A DNA stretch of 64,000 nt. Origin: WHSW01 sp033856255 (GTDB lineage: Bacteria > Actinomycetota > Thermoleophilia > Solirubrobacterales > 70-9). Under the pieces are notes generated by a model. That model worked only from the letters and a program-made list of their open reading frames with translations. It searched no databases and had not been told where the DNA came from. Both the position numbers and the translations under genes were made by a program. Below, one piece after another: positions 51,994 to 60,760 of the stretch (its first letter is position 1; every line of letters starts with the position of its first letter). The DNA lies in assembly GCA_033856255.1 (NCBI GenBank), contig JAWVFH010000010.1, positions 19,691 to 83,690 on the forward strand, written 5' to 3'.

Positions 51994-52893
51994 TCAGCGA
52001 ATCCGGGGGATCGCTCGCAGGGCGGTCTCCCCCACGGTCTGCAGGCTGGCCGGGCAGACCTTGTCGATCGTGTCCGCCGGGGTGTGCCAGTACCTGCCCG
52101 GGGGAGCGCCTGGACCGTAGGTGAAGTCGATCAGATCGACCGCGGGGATCCCGGCCCGAATGAACGGCGCGTGGTCGTCGCCGACCGGGAAGGTGTTGAA
52201 GCGGAAGGGCCCGGGGTCGCCGTTGAGCTCGGCCGCGGAGACGGCGAAGAGCGCATAGAGGTTCTTGTCGGAGTTGGGCTCGTAGGGAAGCTGCAGGTCG
52301 CAGTCGCCGACCATGTCGAAGAGCACCATCGCCTTGATCTCGTTCAGTGGCGCTGACCCCTGCGCGCCGCCCTGGCGGGCGTAGTCGACGTACTGGCGGC
52401 TGCCGCGGGTGCCCTTGCGGTCGAAGTCGGCGTCGCCGGGCGACTCCTCGGCGTCGAAGGCGACCAGCTGCACCGACGGGCCGGGGAGCCGCGGGGGCAG
52501 CGAGCGCGCCAGCTCGAGCACCACCGCCACCCCGGAGGCCCCGTCGTTGGCGCCGACGAAGCGCGGGATCCCCGACTTCGTGTCGTAGTGGGCGCCGACG
52601 ACCACCGTCCCCGGCAGCGTCCCCGGCAGCGTCCCTACCACGTTCTCCCACGGGCTCTGGATCGTCACCCCGGCGAGGCCGGCCGCTCGCATCCGCGAGG
52701 CGATCAGCTCAGCGGTCCGGTGCGCCGCCGCCGAGCCGGCGGGCCGCGGGCCGAGCTTCACCTGCGCCGCAAGGTCCGCAAACGCCCGCTGGGAGTCAAA
52801 GCCGGTAACGGAGGTGGTGGTCGACGCACCGCCGTTCCCACCGCAGCCGGAGAGCGCGATCAGGGTTGGTACAAGCATGGCGAGGCGGCGCAT
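51994..52893 (-). CDS. M28 family zinc peptidase lipoprotein
   Basis: 299 residues. Lipobox ALSGC (Cys17). The M28 aminopeptidase fold with zinc ligands in GAHYDTK (His), GANDGASG (Asp), FDAEES (catalytic Glu), MVGDCD (Asp) and YWHTPADT (His). Glutaminyl cyclases share this fold; ANDGASG favours a peptidase. A small GTLPGTLPGT internal repeat comes from a 12-base duplication. Leaderless ATG 52893 is driven by the -10 shared with the opposite gene. Confidence 0.85.
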   Translation of the reverse strand: MRRLAMLVPTLIALSGCGGNGGASTTTSVTGFDSQRAFADLAAQVKLGPRPAGSAAAHRTAELIASRMRAAGLAGVTIQSPWENVVGTLPGTLPGTVVVGAHYDTKSGIPRFVGANDGASGVAVVLELARSLPPRLPGPSVQLVAFDAEESPGDADFDRKGTRGSRQYVDYARQGGAQGSAPLNEIKAMVLFDMVGDCDLQLPYEPNSDKNLYALFAVSAAELNGDPGPFRFNTFPVGDDHAPFIRAGIPAVDLIDFTYGPGAPPGRYWHTPADTIDKVCPASLQTVGETALRAIPRIR

Positions 52894-52899
52894 TGGCGG

Positions 52900-52906
52900 T
52901 AAGTTA
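52900..52906. promoter_or_regulatory. Symmetric bidirectional -10 (TAAGTTA) for M28 and WS/DGAT genes
   Basis: TAAGTTA gives TAAGTT on the plus strand (52900-52905) and TAACTT on the minus strand (52906-52901). Each stands exactly seven bases before its start codon (ATG 52913 plus, ATG 52893 minus). Divergent leaderless genes 19 bases apart share one melting site. Confidence 0.55.
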
Positions 52907-52912
52907 GGCCCG

Positions 52913-54346
52913 ATGTCTCAAGGACACATGGACAGACTCTCGGCGCTCGACGTCTCGTTCCTCGCCAACGAGAGCTCGGCCAGCCACATGCACGTGGGCG
53001 GGATCTGCATCTTCGAGGGCCCGCCGCCGAGCTACGACGACCTCCTCGACCACGTGCGTTCGCGCCTTCACCTGGTCCCGCGCTTCCGCCAGAAGCTCGC
53101 CTACCCGCCGGCGCCCACCGGCCGCCCGTTCTGGGTCGACGACCCGGCCTTCAACCTCCCGTACCACGTCCGCCACTCGGCGCTGCCGTCGCCGGGCTCG
53201 GAGGAGCAGCTGCGCAACATGGCGGCCCGCGTCTTCTCCCAGCAGCTCGACCGCACGAAGCCGCTCTGGGAGCTCTGGATGGTCCAGGGGCTGACCCGCA
53301 AGCGCTTCGCCTTGGTCACCAAGACGCACCACGCGCTCGTCGACGGGGTCTCGGGCGTCGACATCGCGACCGTGCTCTTCGACGTCCAGCCGGTGCCCGA
53401 GCCGGCCGAGCCCGACCACGACTGGATCCCGGGCCCGACACCGTCGGCGGCGCAGCTGCTGGCCAAGGACGCCGAGGGGCTGCTGCGCGCCCCGGTGGGC
53501 CTGCTGCGCCGCGTGGAACGGGCCGTCGAGCACCCTCGCGAGGCGCTCAACAAGGCGTCCGAGGCGGCCGAGGCGCTCGGCGAGGTGGGCTGGAACTTCG
53601 CCAACCCGGCGCCCGAGGTGCCGCTCAACGTCCCGGTCGGCTCGCACCGGCGGTTCGAATGGGTGCGCGCCGATCTCGACCAGTTCAAGCGGATCAAGTC
53701 GACGCTCGGTGGCACCGTCAACGACGTCGTCCTCGCCGTGGTCACCGGCGCCGTGCGGCGCTGGCTGCACTCGCGCGGCGTCCGCACCGAGGGCATGGAG
53801 CTTCGCGCCCAGGTCCCGGTCTCGACCAGGGGCGACGACGAGCACGGACAGCTCGGCAACAGGCTGGTCGCGCTGCGGGCGTCGATCCCGGTCTACGTCG
53901 AAGACCCGGTGCAGCGGCTCGAGATCTGCCGCCAGGGCATGGAGGGGGTCAAGGACTCCAAGCAGGCGCTCGGCGCCGAGGTGATCTCGCGCTTCAACGA
54001 CTTCGCGCCGCCCACCCTGCTCGCGCAGGCGGCGCGGGTGAACTTCTCGACCCGCCTCTTCAACCTCGTCGTCACCAACGTCCCGGGGCCGCAGCTTCCC
54101 CTCTACGTGCTGGGGCGCGAGCTCGAGGACATCTTCCCGGTCGGCTTCCTGCCGCCGGAGCAGGCCCTGTTCGTGGCGATCATGAGCTACAACGGCGGCA
54201 TCAACTTCGGCCTCCTGGCCGACTACGACGCGATCGAGGACGTCGGGGTGATCGCCCAGGCGATCGAGGACTCGATCGCCGAGCTCGCGGAGGCGGCCGG
54301 GACGGCCGAGCGGGAGGCGCGGGACGCCGAGACGGCGCCCGCGTAG
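52913..54346 (+). CDS. Wax ester synthase/diacylglycerol acyltransferase (WS/DGAT)
   Basis: 477 residues from ATG 52913; an ATG at 52928 with AAGGA before it is an alternative. Condensing-domain fold with active-site motif HHALVDG (His139, His140, Asp144) in TKTHHALVDGVSG. The start MDRLSALDVSFLANE and the PGPQLPLYVLGRELEDIFPVGFL and SYNGGINFGLLAD blocks are standard. Makes triacylglycerol or wax esters from acyl-CoA at the membrane face, typical of actinobacteria. Confidence 0.93.
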   Translation: MSQGHMDRLSALDVSFLANESSASHMHVGGICIFEGPPPSYDDLLDHVRSRLHLVPRFRQKLAYPPAPTGRPFWVDDPAFNLPYHVRHSALPSPGSEEQLRNMAARVFSQQLDRTKPLWELWMVQGLTRKRFALVTKTHHALVDGVSGVDIATVLFDVQPVPEPAEPDHDWIPGPTPSAAQLLAKDAEGLLRAPVGLLRRVERAVEHPREALNKASEAAEALGEVGWNFANPAPEVPLNVPVGSHRRFEWVRADLDQFKRIKSTLGGTVNDVVLAVVTGAVRRWLHSRGVRTEGMELRAQVPVSTRGDDEHGQLGNRLVALRASIPVYVEDPVQRLEICRQGMEGVKDSKQALGAEVISRFNDFAPPTLLAQAARVNFSTRLFNLVVTNVPGPQLPLYVLGRELEDIFPVGFLPPEQALFVAIMSYNGGINFGLLADYDAIEDVGVIAQAIEDSIAELAEAAGTAEREARDAETAPA

Positions 54347-54377
54347 GAATCAACTCGTCTGAAAGATGGTGATCTGT

Positions 54378-54830
54378 ATGCGAGCGAAGAGGGCAACAGC
54401 GGTAATGGCGGCGGCGGGCGCGCTGGCGCTCGGGCTGACGGCGATCGCCGCGGCGGCGCCGGGCGACGTCGTGTTCACCGGCTCGACCACCGAGGGGGCG
54501 AAGGTGAAGCTCACCGTCGCCAGCGCCGGCAACGCGACCGCGTTCAAGATCGGCAAGACGAAGGTGACCTGTGTCGAGGGCGGCACGCTGAACAACAACG
54601 CCGGGACCTACACCGACTTCGACACCTCGGATCCGGGGGCGTTCTCCGACAAGGACTCGACCTCCAGCGACAGCGGCGGCTACCACTTCGAGACGAAGTC
54701 GAACATCAGCGGCGCGATCAACGCCGATCAGACGACGTGGAGCGGCGCCTTCAAGCTGACCACGAAGGTGCTCAAGCACGGGCAGAAGATCGACACCTGC
54801 AAGCTGAAGACGAGCTGGAACGCTGCCTGA
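54378..54830 (+). CDS. Secreted hypothetical protein
   Basis: 150 residues from ATG 54378; an ATG four codons earlier (54366) is equally open. Signal peptide (AVMAAAGALALGLTAIAAAA-P) and a small beta-rich domain with two cysteines (VTCVEGG and DTCKLK) likely bonded. GGYHFETKSNISGAI and WSGAFKLTTKVLKHG suggest an immunoglobulin-like secreted domain. Function unknown; follows WS/DGAT by 31 bases. Confidence 0.6.
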   Translation: MRAKRATAVMAAAGALALGLTAIAAAAPGDVVFTGSTTEGAKVKLTVASAGNATAFKIGKTKVTCVEGGTLNNNAGTYTDFDTSDPGAFSDKDSTSSDSGGYHFETKSNISGAINADQTTWSGAFKLTTKVLKHGQKIDTCKLKTSWNAA

Positions 54831-54839
54831 GCTCCGGCC

Positions 54840-55583
54840 TCAGACGCCGACGTACCAGGCGCCGAACAGGACCCCGAACAGGCCCATCGCCGGGATCAGC
54901 ACGGTGCGGTAGATCGGCTCGACCACCCGCCTGGCCAGGACCCAGGCGAAGGCGGTCGTGCAGGCGGTCATCGAGACGATCGTCATCGGCGCGAACACCG
55001 CCAGCGCAAGGCCGGCGTCGAGCCGGGTGGGCAGGGCGCTGAGCAATAGGACGACGACAGCCCCGGTCCCGGCGAGACCGTGCAGGACTCCGATCCCGAA
55101 GGCCTGCCGCGGCGTGCGGACCTGATCGTGGCGATGGGCCCGGCGCTCGTCGTCGCGCAGGTGCGAGTGCGAGTCGCCGTGGGAGTGCCGGCCGGCCCGG
55201 CGGTGGCCGCGAACCCACTTCCAGGTCACCCGCAGGGCGAGGGCGACGATGACGACGCCGATCGCCTTCTCGGCGCCGGCCTCGAGCCCGGCCGGCAACT
55301 CCGACTTGAAGACGATCAGGGGGATCCCGAGCGCGACCAGCATCGAGGCGTGGCCGAGGCCCCACCAGGCGCCGAGGCGGGCCGCGCTGCGGGTGTCGCC
55401 ATCGTCGGAGGCGACAAGCGAGGTGACCGCGACCAGGTGGTCGGGGTCGGAGGCGTGACGGAGGCCGAGCAGGAACGCGATCGCGAGCGCGACCACCAGG
55501 GGCGCGCCCTCGAACAGGCCCGCTAGCCAGGCATCGAGGTCCTCGACCGGCTTGAACAGGATCCCGAAGTCGACGGCGGACAC
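54840..55583 (-). CDS. NicO-family nickel/cobalt transporter
   Basis: 247 residues from GTG 55583, overlapping the exporter permease stop (TAGTG). Six to seven helices; GLRHASDPDHLVAVTSLVA is the metal-binding H-x4-D-H motif. A His-rich cytoplasmic loop (GRHSHGDSHSHLRDDERRAHRHD, about 130-150) and FGIGVLHGLAGTGAVVVL are family features. Direction (uptake or efflux) is not settled by sequence. Confidence 0.85.
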   Translation of the reverse strand: MSAVDFGILFKPVEDLDAWLAGLFEGAPLVVALAIAFLLGLRHASDPDHLVAVTSLVASDDGDTRSAARLGAWWGLGHASMLVALGIPLIVFKSELPAGLEAGAEKAIGVVIVALALRVTWKWVRGHRRAGRHSHGDSHSHLRDDERRAHRHDQVRTPRQAFGIGVLHGLAGTGAVVVLLLSALPTRLDAGLALAVFAPMTIVSMTACTTAFAWVLARRVVEPIYRTVLIPAMGLFGVLFGAWYVGV

Positions 55584-56359
55584 TAGGCGAGCACGGCGGT
55601 GCGATAGCGGCGCACCGCGAGGGTGCCGAAGACGGCGATCAGGCCGATGCACCAGGCGATCGCCGGGAGGATGTCGTCGCCGCCGGGCCCGCCGACGAAC
55701 AGCGCCCGCACGGCGTTGACCATGAGCGAGAACGGGTTGATGTCCTCGGCGAAGGTCTGCAGCCAGGCGGGCATCGTCTCCGGCGGCACGAAGGCCGAGG
55801 AGGCGAAGGTGAGCGGGAAGATCGCGATGAACCCGAACGCGTTCGCGGACTCGGGGCTGGAGGCGTAGAGGCCGACGCAGGCGAATACCCACGAGAACGC
55901 GTAGCCGATCAGCAGGCAGAGGGCGAGGCCGCCGATCACCTCGCCGGGTGAGGTCGTGAACGAGAAGCCGACGATGTAGCCGACGACGATCATCACCGTC
56001 AGCGCGAGCGCGTTCATCGCGATGTCCGACAGCGTGCGTCCTGTGAGCACCGCCATCCGCGACATCGGCAGCGACCGGAAGCGGTCGACGAGGCCCTTCT
56101 TCAAGTCCTCGACCAGGCCCAGGGCGGTGGCGAAGCCCCCGAACGCCATCTGCTGCACGATGATCCCGGGGATCAGGAACTCCGCGTAGTCGTCGTAGCC
56201 CGGGGTCGCGATCGCGCCGCCGAACACGACCACGAACAGCAGCGTGAACATCACCGGCTGGAGCGTGTAGGCGGTCAGCAGGTCGGGGTTGCGCGGGATC
56301 CGGCGGAGCGCGCGGATCGCGAGCACCAGCGTGTCGGAGATCGCGTAGCGGGCGCTCAT
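55583..56359 (-). CDS. ABC-2 type exporter permease (DrrB-like)
   Basis: 258 residues from ATG 56359, coupled (ATGA) to the ATPase. Six helices of the ABC-2 type: NPDLLTAYTLQPVMFTLLFVVVFGGAI, ALGLVEDLKKGLVDRFRSLPMSR and FPLTFASSAFVPPETMPAWLQTFAEDINPFS are DrrB-like blocks. Exports a hydrophobic drug or lipid; the substrate is unknown. Confidence 0.9.
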   Translation of the reverse strand: MSARYAISDTLVLAIRALRRIPRNPDLLTAYTLQPVMFTLLFVVVFGGAIATPGYDDYAEFLIPGIIVQQMAFGGFATALGLVEDLKKGLVDRFRSLPMSRMAVLTGRTLSDIAMNALALTVMIVVGYIVGFSFTTSPGEVIGGLALCLLIGYAFSWVFACVGLYASSPESANAFGFIAIFPLTFASSAFVPPETMPAWLQTFAEDINPFSLMVNAVRALFVGGPGGDDILPAIAWCIGLIAVFGTLAVRRYRTAVLA

Positions 56360-57378
56360 GAAACCGGCTCCGCCTCCGGCTCGGCGACGGCCTCCGCCTC
56401 GTCCTCCGGGCGCTCCGGCGGACGGCCGGTCAGGGTCATGAAGACGTCGTCGAGGGTCGGCCGCGAGACGACGATGTCGTCGATCCCGATCCCCTCGGCG
56501 TCGAGGAGGCGGACCGCGGCGGCGATCGCGCCGCGATGCTCGCGGACCGGCACCCGGACGGTGCCGTCGTCGGCAGAGGGCGCGTCCGAGGCAAGCTCGG
56601 CGAGCGCGGCGAGCGCGGCGAGCGCGGCGGCCGCCAGCTCGGGCCGCTCGAGCCGGACCTCGATCCGCTCCCCGCCGACCCGCTCCTTGAGCTCGTCGGA
56701 CGTGCCCTCGTCGATCAAATTGCCGTGGTCGATGACCGCGATCCGGTCGGCCAGCCGGTCCGCCTCGTCCAGGTACTGCGTCGTCAGGAGCACCGTCGTC
56801 CCGGCCGCGACCCGCGCCTCGATGATCTCCCAGAGCCCGATCCTGCTGCGCGGATCGAGCCCGGTGGTCGGCTCGTCGAGGAACAGCACCGGCGGGCGGG
56901 CGACGAGGGCGGCGCCGAGGTCGAGGCGGCGGCGCATGCCTCCCGAGTACGTCTTCACCAGCCGCTCGGCGGCCTCGGCGAGGTCGAAGCGCTCGAGCAG
57001 TTCCGCGGCGCGCTCGCGCGAGGGCCCGCGGCCGAGGTGATAGAGGCGACCGACCATCTCCAGGTTCTCGAACCCGGTCAGGTTCTCGTCCACCGCGGCG
57101 TACTGGCCGGCGAGCCCGATCCGGGCCCGCAGCGCGGTCGCGTCGCGGACGACGTCGAGCCCGGCGACCTGGGCGCTGCCGCCGCTCGGCGGCAGCAGGG
57201 TGGTGAGGATCCGGACCGCGGTCGTCTTGCCGGCGCCGTTCGGGCCCAGCAGCCCCAGCACCGTCCCGGCCTCGACCCGCAGGTCGATCCCGCACAGCGC
57301 CTCGACGTCCTTGAAGGACTTGCGCAGACCCTCGGTCTCGATCGCCCACCTGCCGTTGAACTCGCCGCTGGCTGACAC
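56356..57378 (-). CDS. ABC exporter ATPase (DrrA-like)
   Basis: 340 residues from GTG 57378. Walker A GPNGAGKTT, signature YSGGMRRR, Walker B VLFLDEPTTGLDPRSR, switch residue in LTTQYLDEADRL (Gln in place of His, normal in the DrrA family). A C-terminal regulatory domain (DELKERVGGERIEVRL, FMTLTGRPPE) identifies the daunorubicin-resistance group. An Ala-rich repeat (AALAALAALAEL) lies near 255. A TACCGT -10 stands eight bases upstream. Confidence 0.92.
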   Translation of the reverse strand: MSASGEFNGRWAIETEGLRKSFKDVEALCGIDLRVEAGTVLGLLGPNGAGKTTAVRILTTLLPPSGGSAQVAGLDVVRDATALRARIGLAGQYAAVDENLTGFENLEMVGRLYHLGRGPSRERAAELLERFDLAEAAERLVKTYSGGMRRRLDLGAALVARPPVLFLDEPTTGLDPRSRIGLWEIIEARVAAGTTVLLTTQYLDEADRLADRIAVIDHGNLIDEGTSDELKERVGGERIEVRLERPELAAAALAALAALAELASDAPSADDGTVRVPVREHRGAIAAAVRLLDAEGIGIDDIVVSRPTLDDVFMTLTGRPPERPEDEAEAVAEPEAEPVS

Positions 57379-57386
57379 CCCGAACG

Positions 57387-57392
57387 ACGGTA
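57387..57392 (-). promoter_or_regulatory. -10 element TACCGT for the DrrAB-NicO operon
   Basis: TACCGT on the minus strand ends eight bases before GTG 57378. On the opposite strand TATTCT (57436-57441) is a candidate -10 for the galactose-oxidase-like gene. Confidence 0.4.
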
Positions 57393-57453
57393 GCGAAACG
57401 AAGGTAAGAACTGGCTATGCGGCCAGCGAAACCGGTATTCTGGCCGTGGGGTT

Positions 57454-59502
57454 ATGGGAAGGGTTCGACGTCGTGGGGCGTTGCTGTGTTCGGTGCTTGC
57501 GACCTGCATCTGCGGGGTCGCGTCGCCGCCCCTCGCCGGCGCTCACGACGAGTCGCTGGCGATCGGACCGCCGCTGCCGCCGGTGGCGGTCGCCGACGAC
57601 CCGGCGCGGTCGGGCCGCTTCAGCAAGCCGTTCGAGGAGCCGACGATCGACGGCCAGGCGGCGAACACGAAGTGCATCACGACCGCCGAGGGGGCAATCG
57701 ACTGCAAGCCGGCGGCCGGCTCGCTGGCGATCATGCCCGACGGGCGGATCCTCTACTGGAACGCGCTCGAGGGCACCGAGCGGGTGAAGCTCTCGATCGT
57801 CGCCGAGGCCGGCAGCACCGGGATCCTCAACGACCAGACCCGGGTCCTGACCCTGCGCGGCCATGGACGCGCGCCTCGCTGGCAGCAGCCGAGCCCGGTG
57901 GACGGCGGCGCCAACCCGAACGGGCACGACAACCACCCGATCTTCCCGGGCGGCAACAGCGAGACCAACAACGACGGCGCCCTGTTCTGCTCCGACCTCG
58001 TCTTCCTGCCGGACGGCCGCGTGCTCGCCACCGGCGGCACCTCCTACTACGAGGACCCCGAGGTCGCCGACACGGGCCTCGGCGTCTCCGAGCTCGAGGG
58101 GCTCGAGAACACGCGGATCTTCGATCCGAAGACCAACACCTGGACCCAGAGCGGCTCGATGAAGATCGGGCGCTGGTATCCGAGCCTGGTGACGCTGGCC
58201 GATGGCGACCTGTTCGTCGCCAGCGGGGTGCAGAAGCTGCTCAAGCCGGTCTACCCGGACCGGCCGTTCGGCTCCGGCACCAACGTCACCGAGACCGAGA
58301 CCTTCGATACCGCGGGCGGCACCTGGAGCGACAACGGCACCGCGGCGAAGCGCTCGCTGCCGCTCTTCCCGCGCCTCCATCTGCTCCCCGACGGCAACGT
58401 CTACTACGACGCCGCCGGGCAGTCGTTCAACCCCTTCGGGCAGTCCTACGACATGGCGCTGTGGAACATCGCCGCCGCCTACGACCCGCGGACGAAGAGC
58501 TGGAAGGACCTCGGCATCCCGGGCCTCGGCGGCTTCGACCCCGGCGCCGCCGGCCTCGAGGCGCTCCAACAGCAGGTCACCGACCTCGAGGGGCTCGGGG
58601 TACCGGGGCTCGGCCCCGGCGCGACGATCCCTGGCTACAGGGGCTCGACCTTCTCGGTCATGCTGCCCCTGGAGCCGGACTCCGACGGCAGCTACACGAA
58701 GGCGAGCTTCCTCACCGCCGGCGGCGTGCTCGGGTATCCGGTCGCCAGCCCGGGCAGCTACGTCGCCACCTCCGACAGCCGGATCACCACCGTCGACACC
58801 GGCGCCGGGGACGCGATCACGACCGAGCCGACCGGCGACCTGACCCGGCCGCGCTGGTATTCGAGCGGCGTCCTGCTGCCAACCGGCGAGGTGATGGCCT
58901 TCAACGGCTCCGACCGCGACGCGGTCGACGCGCCCGGGGTCGAGTACCCGATTCGCCAGGCGGAGCTGTACGACCCCGTCACGAAGACCTGGCGCCCCCT
59001 GGCCCAGAGCCACCAACCCCGGACCTACCACAACACCGCTGCCCTGCTGCCCGACGGCCGGGTGCTGGTCGGCGGTCACGCCCCGATCACCACCCTCTAT
59101 CTGAGCCACATCAACGTCCCCGGCGGCTTCGGGCCCAACGACGGGCGCGACCCGAGCTTCGAGCTCTACGAGCCTCCCTACCTGTTCCGGGGCCCGCGCC
59201 CGAAGATCCTCGAGGCGCCGAGCCGGATCCGTCAGGGAGAGGAGCTGAGGATCGAATCGAGCGTCGACCCGAGCCAGGTCGAGAGCGTCGTCCTGATGCG
59301 CAACACGGCGCTCACCCACCTCATCGACGGCGACCAGCGGGCGATCCGGCTCCCCGTCCAATCGCACCACGGCCACACGCTGACGGTGGCCGCGCCGCCG
59401 AACGCGAAGGTCGCGCCCGACGGGCCGTATCTCCTCTACATCAACCGCAGCGACCCCGACGGGCCCGTGCCGTCGAAGGGGCGCCAGCTCTTCATTCGCT
59501 GA
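57454..59502 (+). CDS. Secreted copper radical oxidase (galactose/glyoxal oxidase-like, AA5)
   Basis: 682 residues. Signal peptide to about 31 (ends PPLAGA-H). A kelch propeller with repeats such as PDGRVLATGGTSYYE and PDGRVLVGG, and a C-terminal DUF1929 domain (about 580-682). All four copper/radical ligands can be placed: Cys179 (ALFCSDL) that would crosslink to Tyr242 (RWYPS), Tyr525-His526 (RTYHNT) and His622 (THLIDGDQR). Oxidises alcohols or aldehydes to give hydrogen peroxide. The final specificity is unclear. Confidence 0.88.
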   Translation: MGRVRRRGALLCSVLATCICGVASPPLAGAHDESLAIGPPLPPVAVADDPARSGRFSKPFEEPTIDGQAANTKCITTAEGAIDCKPAAGSLAIMPDGRILYWNALEGTERVKLSIVAEAGSTGILNDQTRVLTLRGHGRAPRWQQPSPVDGGANPNGHDNHPIFPGGNSETNNDGALFCSDLVFLPDGRVLATGGTSYYEDPEVADTGLGVSELEGLENTRIFDPKTNTWTQSGSMKIGRWYPSLVTLADGDLFVASGVQKLLKPVYPDRPFGSGTNVTETETFDTAGGTWSDNGTAAKRSLPLFPRLHLLPDGNVYYDAAGQSFNPFGQSYDMALWNIAAAYDPRTKSWKDLGIPGLGGFDPGAAGLEALQQQVTDLEGLGVPGLGPGATIPGYRGSTFSVMLPLEPDSDGSYTKASFLTAGGVLGYPVASPGSYVATSDSRITTVDTGAGDAITTEPTGDLTRPRWYSSGVLLPTGEVMAFNGSDRDAVDAPGVEYPIRQAELYDPVTKTWRPLAQSHQPRTYHNTAALLPDGRVLVGGHAPITTLYLSHINVPGGFGPNDGRDPSFELYEPPYLFRGPRPKILEAPSRIRQGEELRIESSVDPSQVESVVLMRNTALTHLIDGDQRAIRLPVQSHHGHTLTVAAPPNAKVAPDGPYLLYINRSDPDGPVPSKGRQLFIR

Positions 59503-59511
59503 GAAAAACCG

Positions 59512-59533
59512 GCCCGCGCCGTGCGGCGCGGGC
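59512..59533 (+). terminator. Hairpin terminator abutting the next promoter
   Basis: 9-bp perfect stem (59512-59520 with 59525-59533, loop GTGC) ten bases after the oxidase stop. It is followed directly by ATAAT rather than a T tract. Its last base is the first base of the -10 of the next gene. Confidence 0.6.
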
Positions 59534-59538
59534 ATAAT
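59533..59538 (+). promoter_or_regulatory. -10 element CATAAT for the small gene at 59545
   Basis: CATAAT ends six bases before GTG 59545, so the transcript is probably leaderless. The terminator hairpin fills the spacer and -35 region. Confidence 0.5.
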
Positions 59539-59544
59539 GGGCGG

Positions 59545-59790
59545 GTGGAGTCGATCAACTACCACCTCGAGCTCTCGCCCGCCCAGCTGAAGATCACCCA
59601 TACGGCGCTGCGCAGCCTGCTCGACGATTTCGGCCACGACGAGCAGCAGATCCACGCGATCATCCACGACGTGCTCGCGAAGCTGCCCGACGAGCACGCG
59701 ATCCGCGCGATCCAGCTCGACGTCGAGCTCGAACCCAAGTCGCCGGCGCCGACAACGGACCGCGACCCCGACCCGGGCACCGCAGCCTAA
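59545..59790 (+). CDS. Small hypothetical protein
   Basis: 81 residues from GTG 59545. A conserved-looking helical core (SINYHLELSPAQLKITHTALRSLLDDFGHDEQQIHAIIHDVLAKLPDE) with many acidic and His residues and a Pro/Asp-rich disordered tail. No family recognised. Soluble and cytoplasmic. A TTG at 59527 lies inside the hairpin and is not a likely start. Confidence 0.6.
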   Translation: MESINYHLELSPAQLKITHTALRSLLDDFGHDEQQIHAIIHDVLAKLPDEHAIRAIQLDVELEPKSPAPTTDRDPDPGTAA

Positions 59791-59826
59791 GCGCGCCCGC
59801 TGAGCCTCTCGGTCGAGATCGGCCTC

Positions 59827-60702
59827 GTGCTGGCGCTGGCGACGGCGTTCGCGTCGGTGCTGGGCTTCCTCTACAAGCACCGCGGGGCGGTCGAGTCGCC
59901 GCCCGTCGAGCTGCGACGGCCCGTGCGCACCTCGCTCGCGCTCTTCCGCTCGCCCGCCTACACGCTCGGCATCGTCGTCGCAATGGTGGGATGGGGACTG
60001 CACGTCGGGGCCCTCTCGCTGGCCCCGATCTCGCTCGTGCAATCGGTGATCGCGGGCGGGCTGGTGTTGCTGACCGTGACCGCCGACCGCCTCTTCGCCC
60101 ACCATGTCACCCGCCGGGAGTGGATCGGAGTCGGCCTCGCCGCGCTCGGGCTCGCCTTCCTCGCCGCGACCCTGGAGGGCACCGGCGACAACGCCCACGC
60201 CGACTACGTCACCGCCCATCTGGTCACCTACCTGGTGATTGTCGGGACGGCGGCCGTCGCGGTCGCGGTCGCGTCGATCGGCAAGGCACGCGAGGGCGTG
60301 ATGCTGGGGATCTCGGCCGGCCTGTTCTGGGCCGCCTCCGACACCTCGATCAAGGCGCTTTCGGGCGAGCTCGGGGACTCGTCGTGGACCGCGATCCTGT
60401 TCAGCCCGCTGGCGATCGTGATCGCGCTCGGCTCGGCGGTCGGGCTGGTGGTTTCCGCCCGCAGCCTCCAGATCGGCAAGGCGGTGCCCGTGATCGCGCT
60501 CACCAGCGTGGCGGCGAACGCGCTCACGATCGCCGCCGGGCCACTGGTCTTCTCCGAGCCCTTCCCCGACAGCCCGATCGGGGTTTTCCTGCGCCTGGCG
60601 GCCTTCTCGCTGGTGATCGTCGCAGCCGCGCTGACGCCTGCCCCGGTGAGCGCCGCCGAGGTGCTCGAGCACCCGGACCTCGAGCAGGCGCCAGTCGGCT
60701 AG
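59827..60702 (+). CDS. DMT-superfamily (EamA/NIPA-like) transporter
   Basis: 291 residues, about nine to ten helices. ALSLAPISLVQSVIAGGLVLL and GISAGLFWAASDTSIKAL are EamA-type half-repeat segments, with GLVVSARSLQIGKAVPVIALTSVAAN in the second half. GTG 59827 is used; the frame reads on upstream as LSLSVEIGL, so the first helix may be longer with a non-standard start. Substrate unknown. Confidence 0.75.
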   Translation: MLALATAFASVLGFLYKHRGAVESPPVELRRPVRTSLALFRSPAYTLGIVVAMVGWGLHVGALSLAPISLVQSVIAGGLVLLTVTADRLFAHHVTRREWIGVGLAALGLAFLAATLEGTGDNAHADYVTAHLVTYLVIVGTAAVAVAVASIGKAREGVMLGISAGLFWAASDTSIKALSGELGDSSWTAILFSPLAIVIALGSAVGLVVSARSLQIGKAVPVIALTSVAANALTIAAGPLVFSEPFPDSPIGVFLRLAAFSLVIVAAALTPAPVSAAEVLEHPDLEQAPVG

Positions 60703-60760
60703 CTCCCAGGCGTCAAGCGCACTAAACAATCAGCGCCCGCGTGCCGATGGGTAAACGAAC

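Noticed and set aside
52609..52634. 12-base duplication in the M28 gene
   Set aside because: It keeps frame (GTLPGTLPG) and looks like slippage, not a functional site.
57415..60729. Minus-strand open frame of 1104 codons
   Set aside because: It is the complement of the galactose-oxidase-like gene, the small gene and the transporter. The protein is Arg/Gly/Asp-rich without any motif; such frames are common in GC-rich DNA.
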